Source: Panax quinquefolius
Taxonomy: Eukaryota > Streptophyta > Magnoliopsida > Apiales > Araliaceae
DNA length: 64,000 nt
Assembly (NCBI GenBank): GCA_020205615.1
Contig: CM035168.1
Span: 122,721,573 to 122,785,572 of the forward strand
Reading direction: 5' to 3'
Part shown: positions 23,830-34,350 of the stretch, piece after piece
How the letters are laid out: every line of letters starts with the position of its first letter
Position numbering within the stretch: the stretch's first letter is position 1
Program-made: the position numbers and the translations under genes
Notes under the pieces: generated by a model
The model's database searches: none
Told to the model about the DNA's origin: nothing
Seen by the model: only the letters and a program-made list of their open reading frames with translations

Positions 23830-25408
23830 AGAGAAATAAAGATAAACCTCATTAGTGCACCATTTCCATATCCCCTCGAGCCTTTTGTGGGCCAGGTTAT
23901 AACATCATCATGCTATCTCTGTCTCAATTTTCATAGGCTTTCCATCTAGATTTTCTTAACTAGAAAGAGACAAAAATCAAGGGAAGCACCAGATAAAGCC
24001 AAACTCTTGGGGTACCATTGATGCGTCCACTCTTATCATAATCAACTGAATATCATTTCAAGTCACCAACCTCTGAGAAAAGCTCCTGAACAAAATTAAA
24101 TTAGTTAAACCACAGCTTTTACTATCATTACAGCTCTCATGTTTTTCTATCATACGCAAAAGGTCGAAGACAGTTACAACAAGTAAATCACTGCTCAACT
24201 ATAGATATTTATACAAATAACAAGGAAGGATAATGTTAGCCAGTTGACTAATACAAACAGGCAAACACACAAAAGAGATGATATAAACTAGTATAACAAA
24301 TAATGACATAAAAATTCAACCAATGACTATAATTGTGAAAACATACTTCGTGTTTCATCAAGAATATTCGCTCACTAAATCTATCCGGAAATTGTTACTT
24401 CTTTAATTTTTACTCTCCACGTCATATGATTTCCTCTTTCGACTTGATTCCTGATTATTTAGTGTCTACATGTGAAGCACCCCTTGAAATTCATTTCCTT
24501 CAACATTATTTGCACAAAGCAACTGCCTCAGGTTTACACCAGAAACCTCGTGGTTAATGACTGGAAGTTTACAATAGCAGCAAATGAAGAGAACCAAGTG
24601 TCGAATCAATGACTACATAAACATAACACATACGGGGGACTAGAAAAAAAAATTAACAAAAAAAGAAATAGATGTTCTTGTCTTGTTTTGTTTTGTTTTG
24701 TTTTTAAAAGCAAAAAATCCAGATGTTACAAATGTTCTTGTTTCCAATAACTAAAAAATTTACAACCAACTCCATCTTACACATTTATGACACCCTAATA
24801 ATTCATATTAAGGTTTCCTATAGTGCCACAAGCAGCTAAGTGCATATAAATTCAATTTGCATACAAAAGTACTAATTCGTGGATATTTGATTGTAAACTG
24901 ATATCTGATAACCTATCAAATGATTCACATTATCTATCAAAAATTACTTTGATTCCAAATTCACAAAACTATAATTATAGGATCATACCTTGATATCTTC
25001 ATCAGAAACCACATATTCCAAGTTAGAAATCAGGAGTTTGGTGCCAGTTTCTATTGCCGAAACTCTGTTAGCTCGAGCCGGATAAGCAGCAGCATGATCT
25101 GCAAACATATCGTGTTGCCACTTCGTCTCTGGTGCTTGAACCTTTCACATTTGAAACACAATTAGCAAAAGGAATCAAATTAATTAGGCAAAAAAACCAT
25201 AGGTTATTCTTAAGCTCACCGTTCCGTGAGAATACGGAGAAGTTCGGTTAGCGGTGCGATTGGGGAATCGACGGGATGGTCCAGGGCCGGAGTTAGGAGG
25301 TCGGGATCCTCCTCTGCTAGGGTTAGGGTTAAGAGGTCCTCCACCGTCAGGTTTCTTCTTCTTGTTCATCTTTATCATATCGTCAAGAGACATGTCCAAG
25401 TTTGACAT
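23830..25408 (-). pseudogene. THO4/ALY-REF mRNA export factor-like, broken
   Basis: Exon 1 (25408-25220) encodes MSNLDMSLDDMIKMNKKKK and a Gly/Pro/Arg-rich stretch ending ANRTSPYSHGT. Exon 2 (25141-24989) encodes KWQHDMFADHAAAYPARAN then SAIETGTKLLISNLEYVVSD. Both are intact and in phase. They match the N-terminal conserved box and the start of the RRM of plant THO complex subunit 4 (ALY/REF), a nuclear mRNA-export adaptor. Exon 3 (from 24085) reads ELFSEVGDLK and then TGA, where family members have an Arg codon (CGA to TGA would explain it). The remaining RRM text is frameshifted. A stretch LDGKPMKIE survives at 23915-23945 and an NGA(P)MR-like piece near 23850. The C-terminal box was not found. 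At most a ~124-aa product with a partial RRM could be made. Confidence 0.75.
23950..24233 (-). repeat. Direct duplicate, proximal copy: THO4-like intron 2/exon 3 segment
   Basis: This copy is contiguous with exon 2 upstream (24989) and with the LDGKPMKIE remnant downstream (below 23950), so it is the original location. The copy at 22604-22887 is the derived one. It carries the acceptor at 24087-24086 and the in-frame TGA at 24055-24053. Confidence 0.85.
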
Positions 25409-25449
25409 GTTTTCTTTGAAAATTCTTAGACCGAATTAGAGGAAGTTAT

Positions 25450-28019
25450 ATTGTTATTGTTAGGGTTCAGGTAAACTGGAAAAGGTTTAGAGAGAGAAAG
25501 TAAGTTCTACTGGAGAAGGGAGGAAGAAGAAGAAACCAAGACAAAATTGCATATAAAAACTACTTACCGGTATAATAAATGCTCGCAATGAAGAAATATT
25601 GCAATGTTTTTTTTTCTTTCTTAAATTTGGTTAAACGGTAATATTATTATACTTTTATTAAGATATCAAAAATTTTCATAAAATATTATGCGATTTAATT
25701 ATATTAATATTAATTGTAAATTTTATTATAAATTAAATTTATTAAAATTTAAAATTTTAAATAATTAATTGTATTAATAATATATGTACTTTTTATAAAT
25801 ATAATAATTGTAAAAATAGTTAAAAATTAGGATGAATTTGTTACTAACTAATTGTTATAATGACATTAAAACTTTATTACTAACTAATTATTGATAAAAA
25901 AAAAATTAAACAAATTTAAAACCTATCTATCTATATAATAAATAAATTTTATAGTTAGGATAAAAATATCTATCTATCTATCTAATAGTAGCGGATGCCA
26001 GTGTATGTCGCTATAATAAAACAGATGACGTTAAAAATAATAAGAGTAAATCTGCTTACTATTATTAATAACATATGAATTTTTTAATTATAATCTCGGC
26101 CGTTTATTCCTTAATAAGATAAAAAACACAAAGAGCATCCGTACCTAGCTAGCTATATCTAATTAGGATACTTTCACATAATAATAATTACTACAAATAA
26201 AATTATTTTTAAAATAATATCCTTATTAAAAATTGAATTCCATCCCATAATAGGATTTTCAAGAAACTAAAAAATATTAAAGTAAGCAGCCCAGCCCATA
26301 TATAATTTCCGCCACTTTTCTTTGATTTATTGTAGTGGAGTAGTAATTTAAGGTTTGACCAAGTGAATGATGGGAAAAATCACCATATATTCTTTCTGTA
26401 TACATAAAAACAGAGTTTATATATAATACATAATTTGTATATTAAAAATTATATATCAGCATAAACTTTAAGCAATTATCGACAATATATAATATTTATT
26501 TAATCAATTAATCTTACTAAAGTCAATACTGGGATCACGCATGTCATATAAAATTGTCGTGTTGCATGTTGTTCTTGTGCGTTCGTGCGTGCGTGACAAG
26601 GATTCCTACATTAATTCATCCAAAAAATCATTTTCATACAATTTTTCTTCTTCTTTTTTCCGTCTAAATATAATATATATGTAAAACAAGAATATTAATT
26701 ATATATGTACGTAGGCATATATATATGTTTATCAGGGAATCTAATTAAGAAATTAGGGATAATATATAGGTCCAGGTCCAGGTCCAGGTCCAGGTTCAGG
26801 GCATTCCGATATTGAATTGAATTTGTGGATTGTCTTATTCATCACAAAGATTAAATTAACCAATTAAAATGCTTGAACCACAAATTAGAGTACTACTACT
26901 GGCCTATTTATTTTATTTTAGGAATTAAATAATAATATTTTATAAGGAAAATTAATATTTCACATAAATAGCAAACGAGAAGTACATAAATAACAAATTT
27001 TCCTATTATCACGAAAACTAAAACTAGCTACAAAATAATATGTAAATTGCAAACAAAATGTTCATATACATACATGCAATGCAATTAATAGATAAAATAG
27101 GAATAATAGTTTAAAATCCAGATAGGGAGACGGACTTTACCAACAACCCAAAAAATATAAATTAATTAGCTAGAACGAACATTTCTTGTCACCTCCAAAA
27201 AATATAAATTATTTCACCATATATGTCAAATGACCGGATTCTGAATTTGCCTCCATTTGATTACACATTCTCTCAAATTTCAACCAATACAATATACCAT
27301 TTGAATTTTTCATCAAAATTTTCTATTAAACTTTTAATGATAAAAATATTTTTACTGATAGAATTAATCTTAATATCATCAACTATTTATTAATATATTT
27401 TAATTATTACTAACAAAATTATTAAAATAAAAAAATATGATGTATCGGAGAGAATGCGTAGTGTTGAGTGAATATCTGATTTATACTAGTCATTATAGCA
27501 TTAATTAGGTAGCTGAAGAGTTTGTTAATTAGCAAGTGATTCATGTGAAACACAGCTTGTAGTGTCGTCTTTATACGTTTGCACCACAAGAAGCAATCTT
27601 TATAATCACTCAATTACATAAAAAATCTAACTTGACAGTACTTAAAAATAGTACCATTTGTAATTTTTTTTAAAGAACAAAATTATTTCACCATATAAAT
27701 TCCATTTTTAACTATAATAGCATGCATATAAAAAGAAATCTGACAATAATATATAATATCACCACTATTTAACTAACAATTTATATTTTTAGGGATAAAC
27801 AAAAAACAAAAATACATCTGTAATATTTACAAAATGTAAATTGTGATTTTTTCTGGTCAAATGGAAGAAGTATTATTTAAAAATTAATATTGAATAAGAT
27901 GTATAGTTAATATTTATAAAATTTGTTAATGAGATTTTTGGGGGAGAAGAAAGTAGTAGTATTATTCTTTGGCATCACGGCCTCCTTGTGCTTTCTCTCT
28001 CGATCTGTCACGCACACAG
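25450..28019. other. AT-rich intergenic stretch
   Basis: The first ~110 bp (25450-25560) could be the 5' UTR and promoter of the THO4-like copy. After that I see only AT-rich DNA, an (ATCT)n run near 25920-25983 and a hexanucleotide repeat at 26769-26797. No gene. Confidence 0.5.
26769..26797 (+). repeat. Hexanucleotide (GGTCCA)n microsatellite
   Basis: The GGTCCA unit is repeated four times, followed by a GGTTCA variant. Confidence 0.8.
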
Positions 28020-28043
28020 TCACGCACACATGCACAGTGGCTG

Positions 28044-28091
<48 letters not shown>

Positions 28092-28094
<3 letters not shown>

Positions 28095-28439
28095 GGATTC
28101 TGTAGAGATTCCTTATTTTTGTTAAAATACGGATTTTTATTTTATTTTTGCTTTTTTTCAAAACAACTAAAAAAATTTAATATTTTATGGTCGAATTTTT
28201 TTTCATAATTATATTTTGGATGTGATTTGGATCACATTATAAAAAAACAGTGCATGAATAGCCATGCAGATCGTATATATATTTTTGGTATAGGTATCCA
28301 AATCACGCCCAAAATATTGTATTATGGAAAAATTCAAGTTCCATAAAATATTAAAAAAAAAAATTAGTTGTTTTAAAAAAAAAGCAAAAAAAAAAAAAAT
28401 CCGTATTTTAACAAAATAAGGGAGTCCTCACCTGATCGG

Positions 28440-28456
<17 letters not shown>
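28092..28456. mobile_element. Micron-like palindromic element between (TA)n tracts (family D, 365 bp)
   Basis: It is bounded by (TA)n at 28047-28091 and, after a (CT)n run, at 28457-28484. The inverted arms are about 100 bp each. The left arm CTTATTTTTGTTAAAATACGG...CAAAACAACTAAAAAAATTT...AATATTTTATGG is matched by the reverse complement of 28330-28440. It is the largest and best-paired element of this kind in the window. A 31-bp flank (CACACATGCACAGTGG(C/G)TGATC plus AT run) occurs on both sides, at 28025 and 28499. Confidence 0.65.
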
Positions 28457-28484
<28 letters not shown>

Positions 28485-28532
28485 ATCCGATTCTCCAACA
28501 CACATGCACAGTGGGTGATCATATATATATAT

Positions 28533-28712
28533 AGTTCGTTTCTCCAACGAACTATAGGGAACGAACTAAAAATGAACCGATTATAGCGTCATGTTTTTTC
28601 GTCGCAATAATATAAAAAGTCGATTTTCTATGTTATATCAATGAAAAATTAAAACCGTGGTTAAAACCGATTCGTTCTTCGCTCCCTCCAATTGACCGGA
28701 GAAAACCGGGCT
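28533..28712. mobile_element. Micron-like palindromic element, diverged
   Basis: It is preceded by (TA)n at 28520-28532 and followed by a short TA run from 28712. GTTCGTTTCTCCAACGAACT on the left resembles the family C start. The right end, reverse-complemented, reads CCGGTTTTCTCCGGTCAATT, and AAATGAACCGATT pairs with AAACCGATTCGTTC. Non-coding. Confidence 0.45.
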
Positions 28713-28935
28713 ATATATATAAAAAACCGGTGACATTGACGACGGCGTTTCAAGGCTTTGGGCAGATGGATGGTAGCCATATGATCACTAGATATTAAAA
28801 GAAATAATTAGATGCATGCATATATGTTACTTAATGGATGACAAGAATTTACATGCATGCATCTTAGTTTATCGCCTTAATTAATTAATTTGCTGCTGAT
28901 TAGAATTGTGTACACGTGGTTATGATTTGTGGCAA

Positions 28936-29053
28936 TATAATTGAAATAATGTTACTATTATATAAAAAAAAATCACATAATATTTATATATACACATATG
29001 TATATTGCGGGTCCTACATGTTAGACAAGAGAATTCACATGTCATGCGGGGTC

Positions 29054-29084
<31 letters not shown>

Positions 29085-29140
29085 ATGTGAATATTATGTG
29101 ATTTTTTTTATTTGATAGTAATATTGTTGATATAATTGAG
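28936..29140. mobile_element. Short inverted-repeat element (MITE-like)
   Basis: The left arm (ATGTTACTATTATATAAAAA then AAAATCACATAATATTTATA) and the right arm (29082-29135) are inverted copies around a centre with ACATGT repeats and a (TA)n tract at 29055-29082. No coding capacity. Confidence 0.5.
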
Positions 29141-29435
29141 ACTTCAAATGGATATATGGACAGATCAGCAGCATACATGCAAGGGTCTTGTGATTCATCA
29201 AGTAACTAAAAACAGGTAGAAAAGTTGGATACTTATACTTGCTAGGAAGCTGCTGGTTACCTTATTCTACAACTTGGTGTTGACACAATTAATTTCATCC
29301 ACAAGTTGAAAGCTAAGTGGTTGCAGCTTTATACTGCAAATAGTTAATTAATTAATTTAATTTGGGCAAGAATTTGAATGACTATAATTAATTCATATAC
29401 TTGCTAGCTTAACTTTATCACACGTATAATTAAGG

Positions 29436-29608
29436 AGACCAGATCTTTTGTCTCTATTTTTTATGTTTTTTTGTATCTCTCACTTTAATTTTGACACTTG
29501 ACTTTTTATTTAACACCAATTAATTTTAAAATTAAATAAGTGGTCAAATATCAAAATTTAAGTGGGGGACACAAAGGAACATGAGAAATAAAGACAGATG
29601 ATCTGCTC
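29436..29608. mobile_element. Palindromic MITE, copy 1 of a family also in a UNC93 intron
   Basis: The left arm GAGACCAGATCTTTTGTCTC...CTCTCACTTTAATTTTGAC is matched by the reverse complement of the right arm (GAGAGCAGATCATCTGTCTT...CCCCCACTTAAATTTTGAT). The same arms, diverged, form the element at 49948-50098. The centre reads AACACCAATTAATTTTAAAA in one and AACATCAATTGACTCTAAAA in the other. Confidence 0.6.
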
Positions 29609-29629
29609 TCATAATTAAGTGATAAATTA

Positions 29630-29778
29630 AGCAAAGGATAATCAAATATGTATGTATGTGTATGTGAGCATGACATGTGAGTCACAAATATACATATATG
29701 CGTATATGAGCATTATATGATATGATAGTAACATTATTTGTCTTAAATAAAGAGAGTAAGAGCAAAGGATAATCAAAT
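29630..29778 (+). repeat. 113-bp segment between exact 18-bp direct repeats
   Basis: AGCAAAGGATAATCAAAT occurs at 29630-29647 and 29761-29778. The segment between resembles part of the inverted-repeat element at 28936-29140 (GTATATGAGCATTATATGAT, GATAGTAACATTATT). It could be a target duplication of a small retroposed insert or a local duplication. Confidence 0.55.
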
Positions 29779-30220
29779 TGTAAACATTATTCTTAAATAA
29801 ATATTAAAATAATTCGATTATATTAATATATACACCATATAAACCATTTTCTTCAAAAAATTCCCTTTAATTAACTATATTAGTAATATTATTGCAGTAT
29901 ATATTGTCAACATAATATACAACTTTCGACCATTTAAAGTAGAATATTGTGGTGTAGGATCAACTGTCCGGCATTTATTTTTTTGATAAAATCTTATTTA
30001 ATTAAACAAAAAAAGGTGTTGCCTTGTCGTACGATCAGAAAACCTCTTATAATAAACCATCTATCCATATTAGTTCAAAACGGATTTATCGTGAATTAAT
30101 CAATTTATCGTCAAAAAATTAAAGTGATTTTTTTTTTCAAGATCAGGGATTATTAACTTACAAAAGTTAATTTTTTTATAATCCGTACAAAACTAATGGT
30201 CTCCTAATGTGTAACTCCCT

Positions 30221-30254
30221 CACCCACACCCACACCCACACCCACACCCACACA
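30221..30254 (+). repeat. (ACACCC)n microsatellite
   Basis: The CACACC unit repeats five to six times. It is followed by an imperfect direct repeat of ACAATTCCAAAAATGAGAAT at about 30252 and 30287. Confidence 0.75.
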
Positions 30255-30426
30255 ATTCCAAAAATGAGAATAATTGGCCAAAAAACACAATTCCAAAAAT
30301 GAGAATAATTATTGACCAAAAATATAAAAAAGTTAGGCCTATGATCTAATATTTCAGCTGGTGGAGGTGGTAGGTTAATTCTATATATATAGAGAGGCAG
30401 ATCAGTCTAAAGCTGCATGTCTCTCC

Positions 30427-30451
30427 TATATATATATATATATATATATAT
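30427..30451 (+). promoter_or_regulatory. (TA)n tract 90 bp upstream of the CHX20 start
   Basis: An uninterrupted (TA)n run ends 90 bp before the ATG at 30542. It may be 5' UTR or core promoter sequence. A smaller CTATATATATAG lies further upstream near 30380. Function is inference. Confidence 0.35.
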
Positions 30452-30541
30452 TCATTACCCATTTTCATCATTACAACTTTATAGTTCTGCTGAGGAGTTT
30501 ATTTTTAGCAGTAAGCTAGCAATATAGATATATTTATAAAG

Positions 30542-33500
30542 ATGGTGGTAAATATAACCTCCATAAAGACCTCATCAAATGGGGTTTGGCAAGGAGATAA
30601 TCCTCTTGATTTTGCATTTCCACTGTTGATAGCCCAAACCACCTTAATCCTCGTAGTCAGCCGCTTCCTTGCCTTCCTCCTTAAACCCCTCCGCCAACCC
30701 AAAGTCATTGCCGAGATTATTGTACGTTTCTGCATGCCTCCACAACCTATACATATATAGAGAGATCGATTTATATATATATATAAGACTCAACTACATT
30801 ATTTATAAATCAGTTTTCAGTTTACGCATATCTCACTATTCATTTCAAGATAAAATAATCATAATTTAAAAATAATCATATCGTCATGATTATTTTTAAA
30901 TCATGATCGTTTCATCTTCAAATAAAACACGTACAAATATGTTTATAGCAAACACTAACTCATGCGCATCAAAAAAAAAATCACAATTTTAACTGGTTAA
31001 TTAATTACATTGTTAAATGTTTTATATAACTAAAAAATATCAAAATAGGGTTAATTTTTATAGGGTTTTTGACTTTGTTTCAGGGTGGAATTATTCTTGG
31101 ACCATCAGCTTTAGGCCGAAACCAAGACTACATGCACCGAATTTTCCCAAAATGGAGCACTCCAATACTCGAGTCCGTAGCAAGTATAGGCCTCCTCTTT
31201 TTCCTCTTCCTAGTAGGCCTTGAACTCGACTTAACCTCAATCCGCCGCAGCGGCAAACGAGCCATGTTCATAGCGGCCTCCGGAATCTCTCTTCCCTTCA
31301 CCCTTGGAATCGGCGTCGCCTTCCTCCTCCGAAAAACAATAGAAGGCGCCGACAAAGTTGGGGTAGCACAGTACATTGTTTTCATGGGGGTAGCTTTATC
31401 AATCACGGCATTTCCTGTTCTCGCCCGCATTCTAGCAGAGCTCAAACTACTCACAACTCAAGTAGGCGAAACCGCCATGGCAGCTGCCGCATTCAACGAC
31501 GTCGTCGCGTGGATCTTGCTGGCCTTAGCGGTCGCACTCGCAGGCAACGGAACCTCCGGTGGGCCCCACAAGAGCCCGTTGATATCCGTGTGGGTTCTCC
31601 TATCCGGCCTAGCATATGTGACCTTCATGATGGTTGTGATCCGGCCGGCGATGAAATGGGTCGGTCGCCGGTGCTCACCGGAAAGTGACGTTGTGGACGA
31701 GGCCTATATTTGCTTGACGCTCGGCGGAGTAATGGTGTCGGGATTCATGACTGATTTTATTGGAATTCATTCGATATTCGGAGCATTTGTTTTCGGGTTA
31801 ACAATTCCGAAAGGTGAATTTGCGGAGAGATTGATTGAGAGGATTGAGGATTTTGTTTCGGGCTTGTTGCTTCCGCTTTATTTTGCTTCGAGCGGGTTGA
31901 AAACGGACGTGACTAAAATAAGTGGGACGAAAGCTTGGGGGCTGCTGGTGATGGTTATTTCGACGGCTTGCGCAGGGAAAATAGTAGGGACGTTTGCGGT
32001 GGCGATGATGTGCATGATTCCGGTAAGAGAATCGCTCACGCTGGGAGTGCTCATGAATACTAAAGGGTTGGTAGAGCTAATTGTTCTCAACATTGGCAAG
32101 GAGAAGAAGGTGAGTACTTAAAAGTGGTTCTAAAAACGGTCCAAATCGTTTTTGTCGTCTAGTCTTCTATAATTTTTTTATTTTAGACTCTTGCTATATA
32201 TTTTGATATATTTATATTGAATTATTTAATTGTCAATCAAAAAATCAAAGTAAATATTTATTTACACACACATATATATTATTTTTTCTTATAAATAAAC
32301 AAAAATAATATGTAACAATATATCAGTTGAGATACGAGAAAGTACTTCTGAGATAAAGAGGGTCAAAATCTTAAATTTAAAATATATATATATATATATA
32401 TATATTGATTTTTAATTAATATAATTATAATTATTATAAATTATTCAAAAAATATTGTTAATTACCAAATACAATATGTTGTTTTCGTAAATGAATCACA
32501 TCACTTATAAGGTTTAAGATTTTCGTAACTGATTTCAAAAAGTTGAAATGAGACTTATTATTTAATAGCTCCTGATTTTAGTTAGAGAGTTGGTTGGCAT
32601 TACAGGATAAGAAATTAAGTCGATATATATATATAACCCTTATGTAGTATATGCTACCTCCAGATAAGTGCAAGACAAGACTCAACTTTAATTGTCAAAA
32701 CCACTTTTCCAAATGCTCAAAACAACATTTTGGATATTTGATGACCTAGCTAGTTCTTGACGGACCTACCTAATTATAGTAGTAATTTTCATCACAACTG
32801 TTGGACCTACATGGAATTAAGCATCATGACAATAAATTAAATGAATAAATCAAATTCCTACTATCTAGGACTCTTGCTAATTAATGTTAGCAAGATTTAA
32901 AATGATAATAGTTGGTTAATATCATGCTGATTTAATTGTTTACGTATATATATTATTAACTATTGACAGGTTCTTAATGATGAGGTGTTTGCTATATTAG
33001 TTCTTATGGCACTATTCACCACTTTTATTACTACTCCAACAGTTATGGCCATCTATAAGCCTGCCCGTGGTGTCTCCGATCGGAGTCACCAGAGTCTAGA
33101 ATCTGTGTCGGAGAGCACCAAAGACGAGCTTCGAGTTCTTGCCTGTGTTCATGGCCCCGGAAACATTTCCTCACTCATCAACCTCATTGAGTCGATTCGG
33201 TCCACCAACAAGCCTCGCCTCAAACTCTATATCATGCACCTTGTCGAGTTAACTGAGCGGTCCTCCTCTATTATGATGGTCCAACGCTTCCGAAAAAACG
33301 GTTTACCCTTTGTTAATCGCTTCCGACAACGTGAGTTGCATGACCGAGTTGCTCTTGGGTTTCAAGCCTATGGCCAACTCGGCCAAGTTAGCGTTCGGAC
33401 CACAACTGCCATATCAGCATTGCCAACAATGCACGAGGATATTTGCCAGGTGGCAGGAAGTAAAAGGGTCCCAATGATCCTATTGCCTTTTCACAAGCAG

Positions 33501-34350
33501 TGGAGAAAAATTGATGGCGAAGATGAGGTGGAGAATGTGGGCCATGGATGGAGACTTGTCAATCAGAGAGTACTTAAGAATGCTCCCTGTTCGGTGGCTG
33601 TACTAGTGGACCGTGGATTCGGCGGGTCCCAGCAAACACCTGGACCCACCGCCACCGTGGCACAGAGAGTCTGTATTATTTTCTTTGGTGGACCTGATGA
33701 CAGGGAGGCTTTACAGTTGGGCGGGAGGATGGCAGAGCATCCTGCAGTTAAAGTGACTGTTATAAGGTTCATTAAGAAAGAAGGGGCAGACAATAATAAT
33801 GCTATTATGTTGAGGCCATCACCAAATAAATCTAAAGAAAACAGCTATACCTTCTCAACAGCTACAATGAATCCAGAAAGGGAGAAGGTCAAATCTATTT
33901 ACTCTTAATTTGTTACGTTAGCATTTAATTTCAAACCAATTTATTATTATTTCTTAATTTGATGGAATGAATTTATTTATTTTAAAAAAAAATAATTAGG
34001 AGTTGGACGAGGGAGCAATGGCAGAGTTTCGACAGAGATGGGAAGGGATGGTGGAGTACAAGGAAAAGGTAGCAAGTAACATTGTGGAGAGCGTGGTGGC
34101 GATCGGGAGGAACGGGGACTATGAGCTTATAGTGATAGGTAAAGGCCGATGCCCGTCAAGTATGGTGGCGGAACTGGCAGACCGCCAGGCGGAGCACCCT
34201 GAACTCGGTCCTATTGGGGATCTGTTAGCCTCTTCAGGCCGAGGTATTCTGTCTTCCGTGGTGGTGATTCAACAACACGATGCAGCTCATGTAGAGGAGG
34301 CTCCAGTGTCAAAGATTTTGCAAAGTGATGAGGTCAAAATGTACCCCTGA
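30542..34350 (+). CDS. CHX20: Cation/H+ antiporter, CHX20 type (CPA2 family), 824 aa
   Basis: There are four exons: 30542-30721, 31084-32109, 32970-33887 and 34000-34350. All junctions are GT/AG and phase 0; the product is 824 aa and the stop TGA. Residues about 20-430 form the membrane Na+/H+-exchanger domain, with GGIILGPSALG, FFLFLVGLELDL, GVALSITAFPVLARILAELK and AFNDVVAWILLALAVALAG (the ND pair near residue 198 is the expected ion-binding site). Residues about 430-824 are the soluble tail of plant CHX proteins, with LKLYIMHLVELTERSSSI, NVGHGWRLVNQRVLKNAPCS and QAEHPELGPIGDLLASS. The N-terminus (SSNGVWQGDNPL) and the tail fit the CHX20 branch better than CHX17-19. In Arabidopsis, CHX20 is an endomembrane K+/H+ exchanger important in guard cells. 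No defect was seen. Confidence 0.93.

Noticed and set aside
31128..31454. 108-codon minus-strand frame inside CHX20
   Set aside because: A mirror of a GC-rich coding exon; no independent support.
18736..34350. FUSC, THO4-like and CHX20 genes as a functional cluster
   Set aside because: The genes are 5-8 kb apart, unrelated in pathway, and separated by repeats. Nothing indicates co-regulation beyond the upstream (TA)n tracts.
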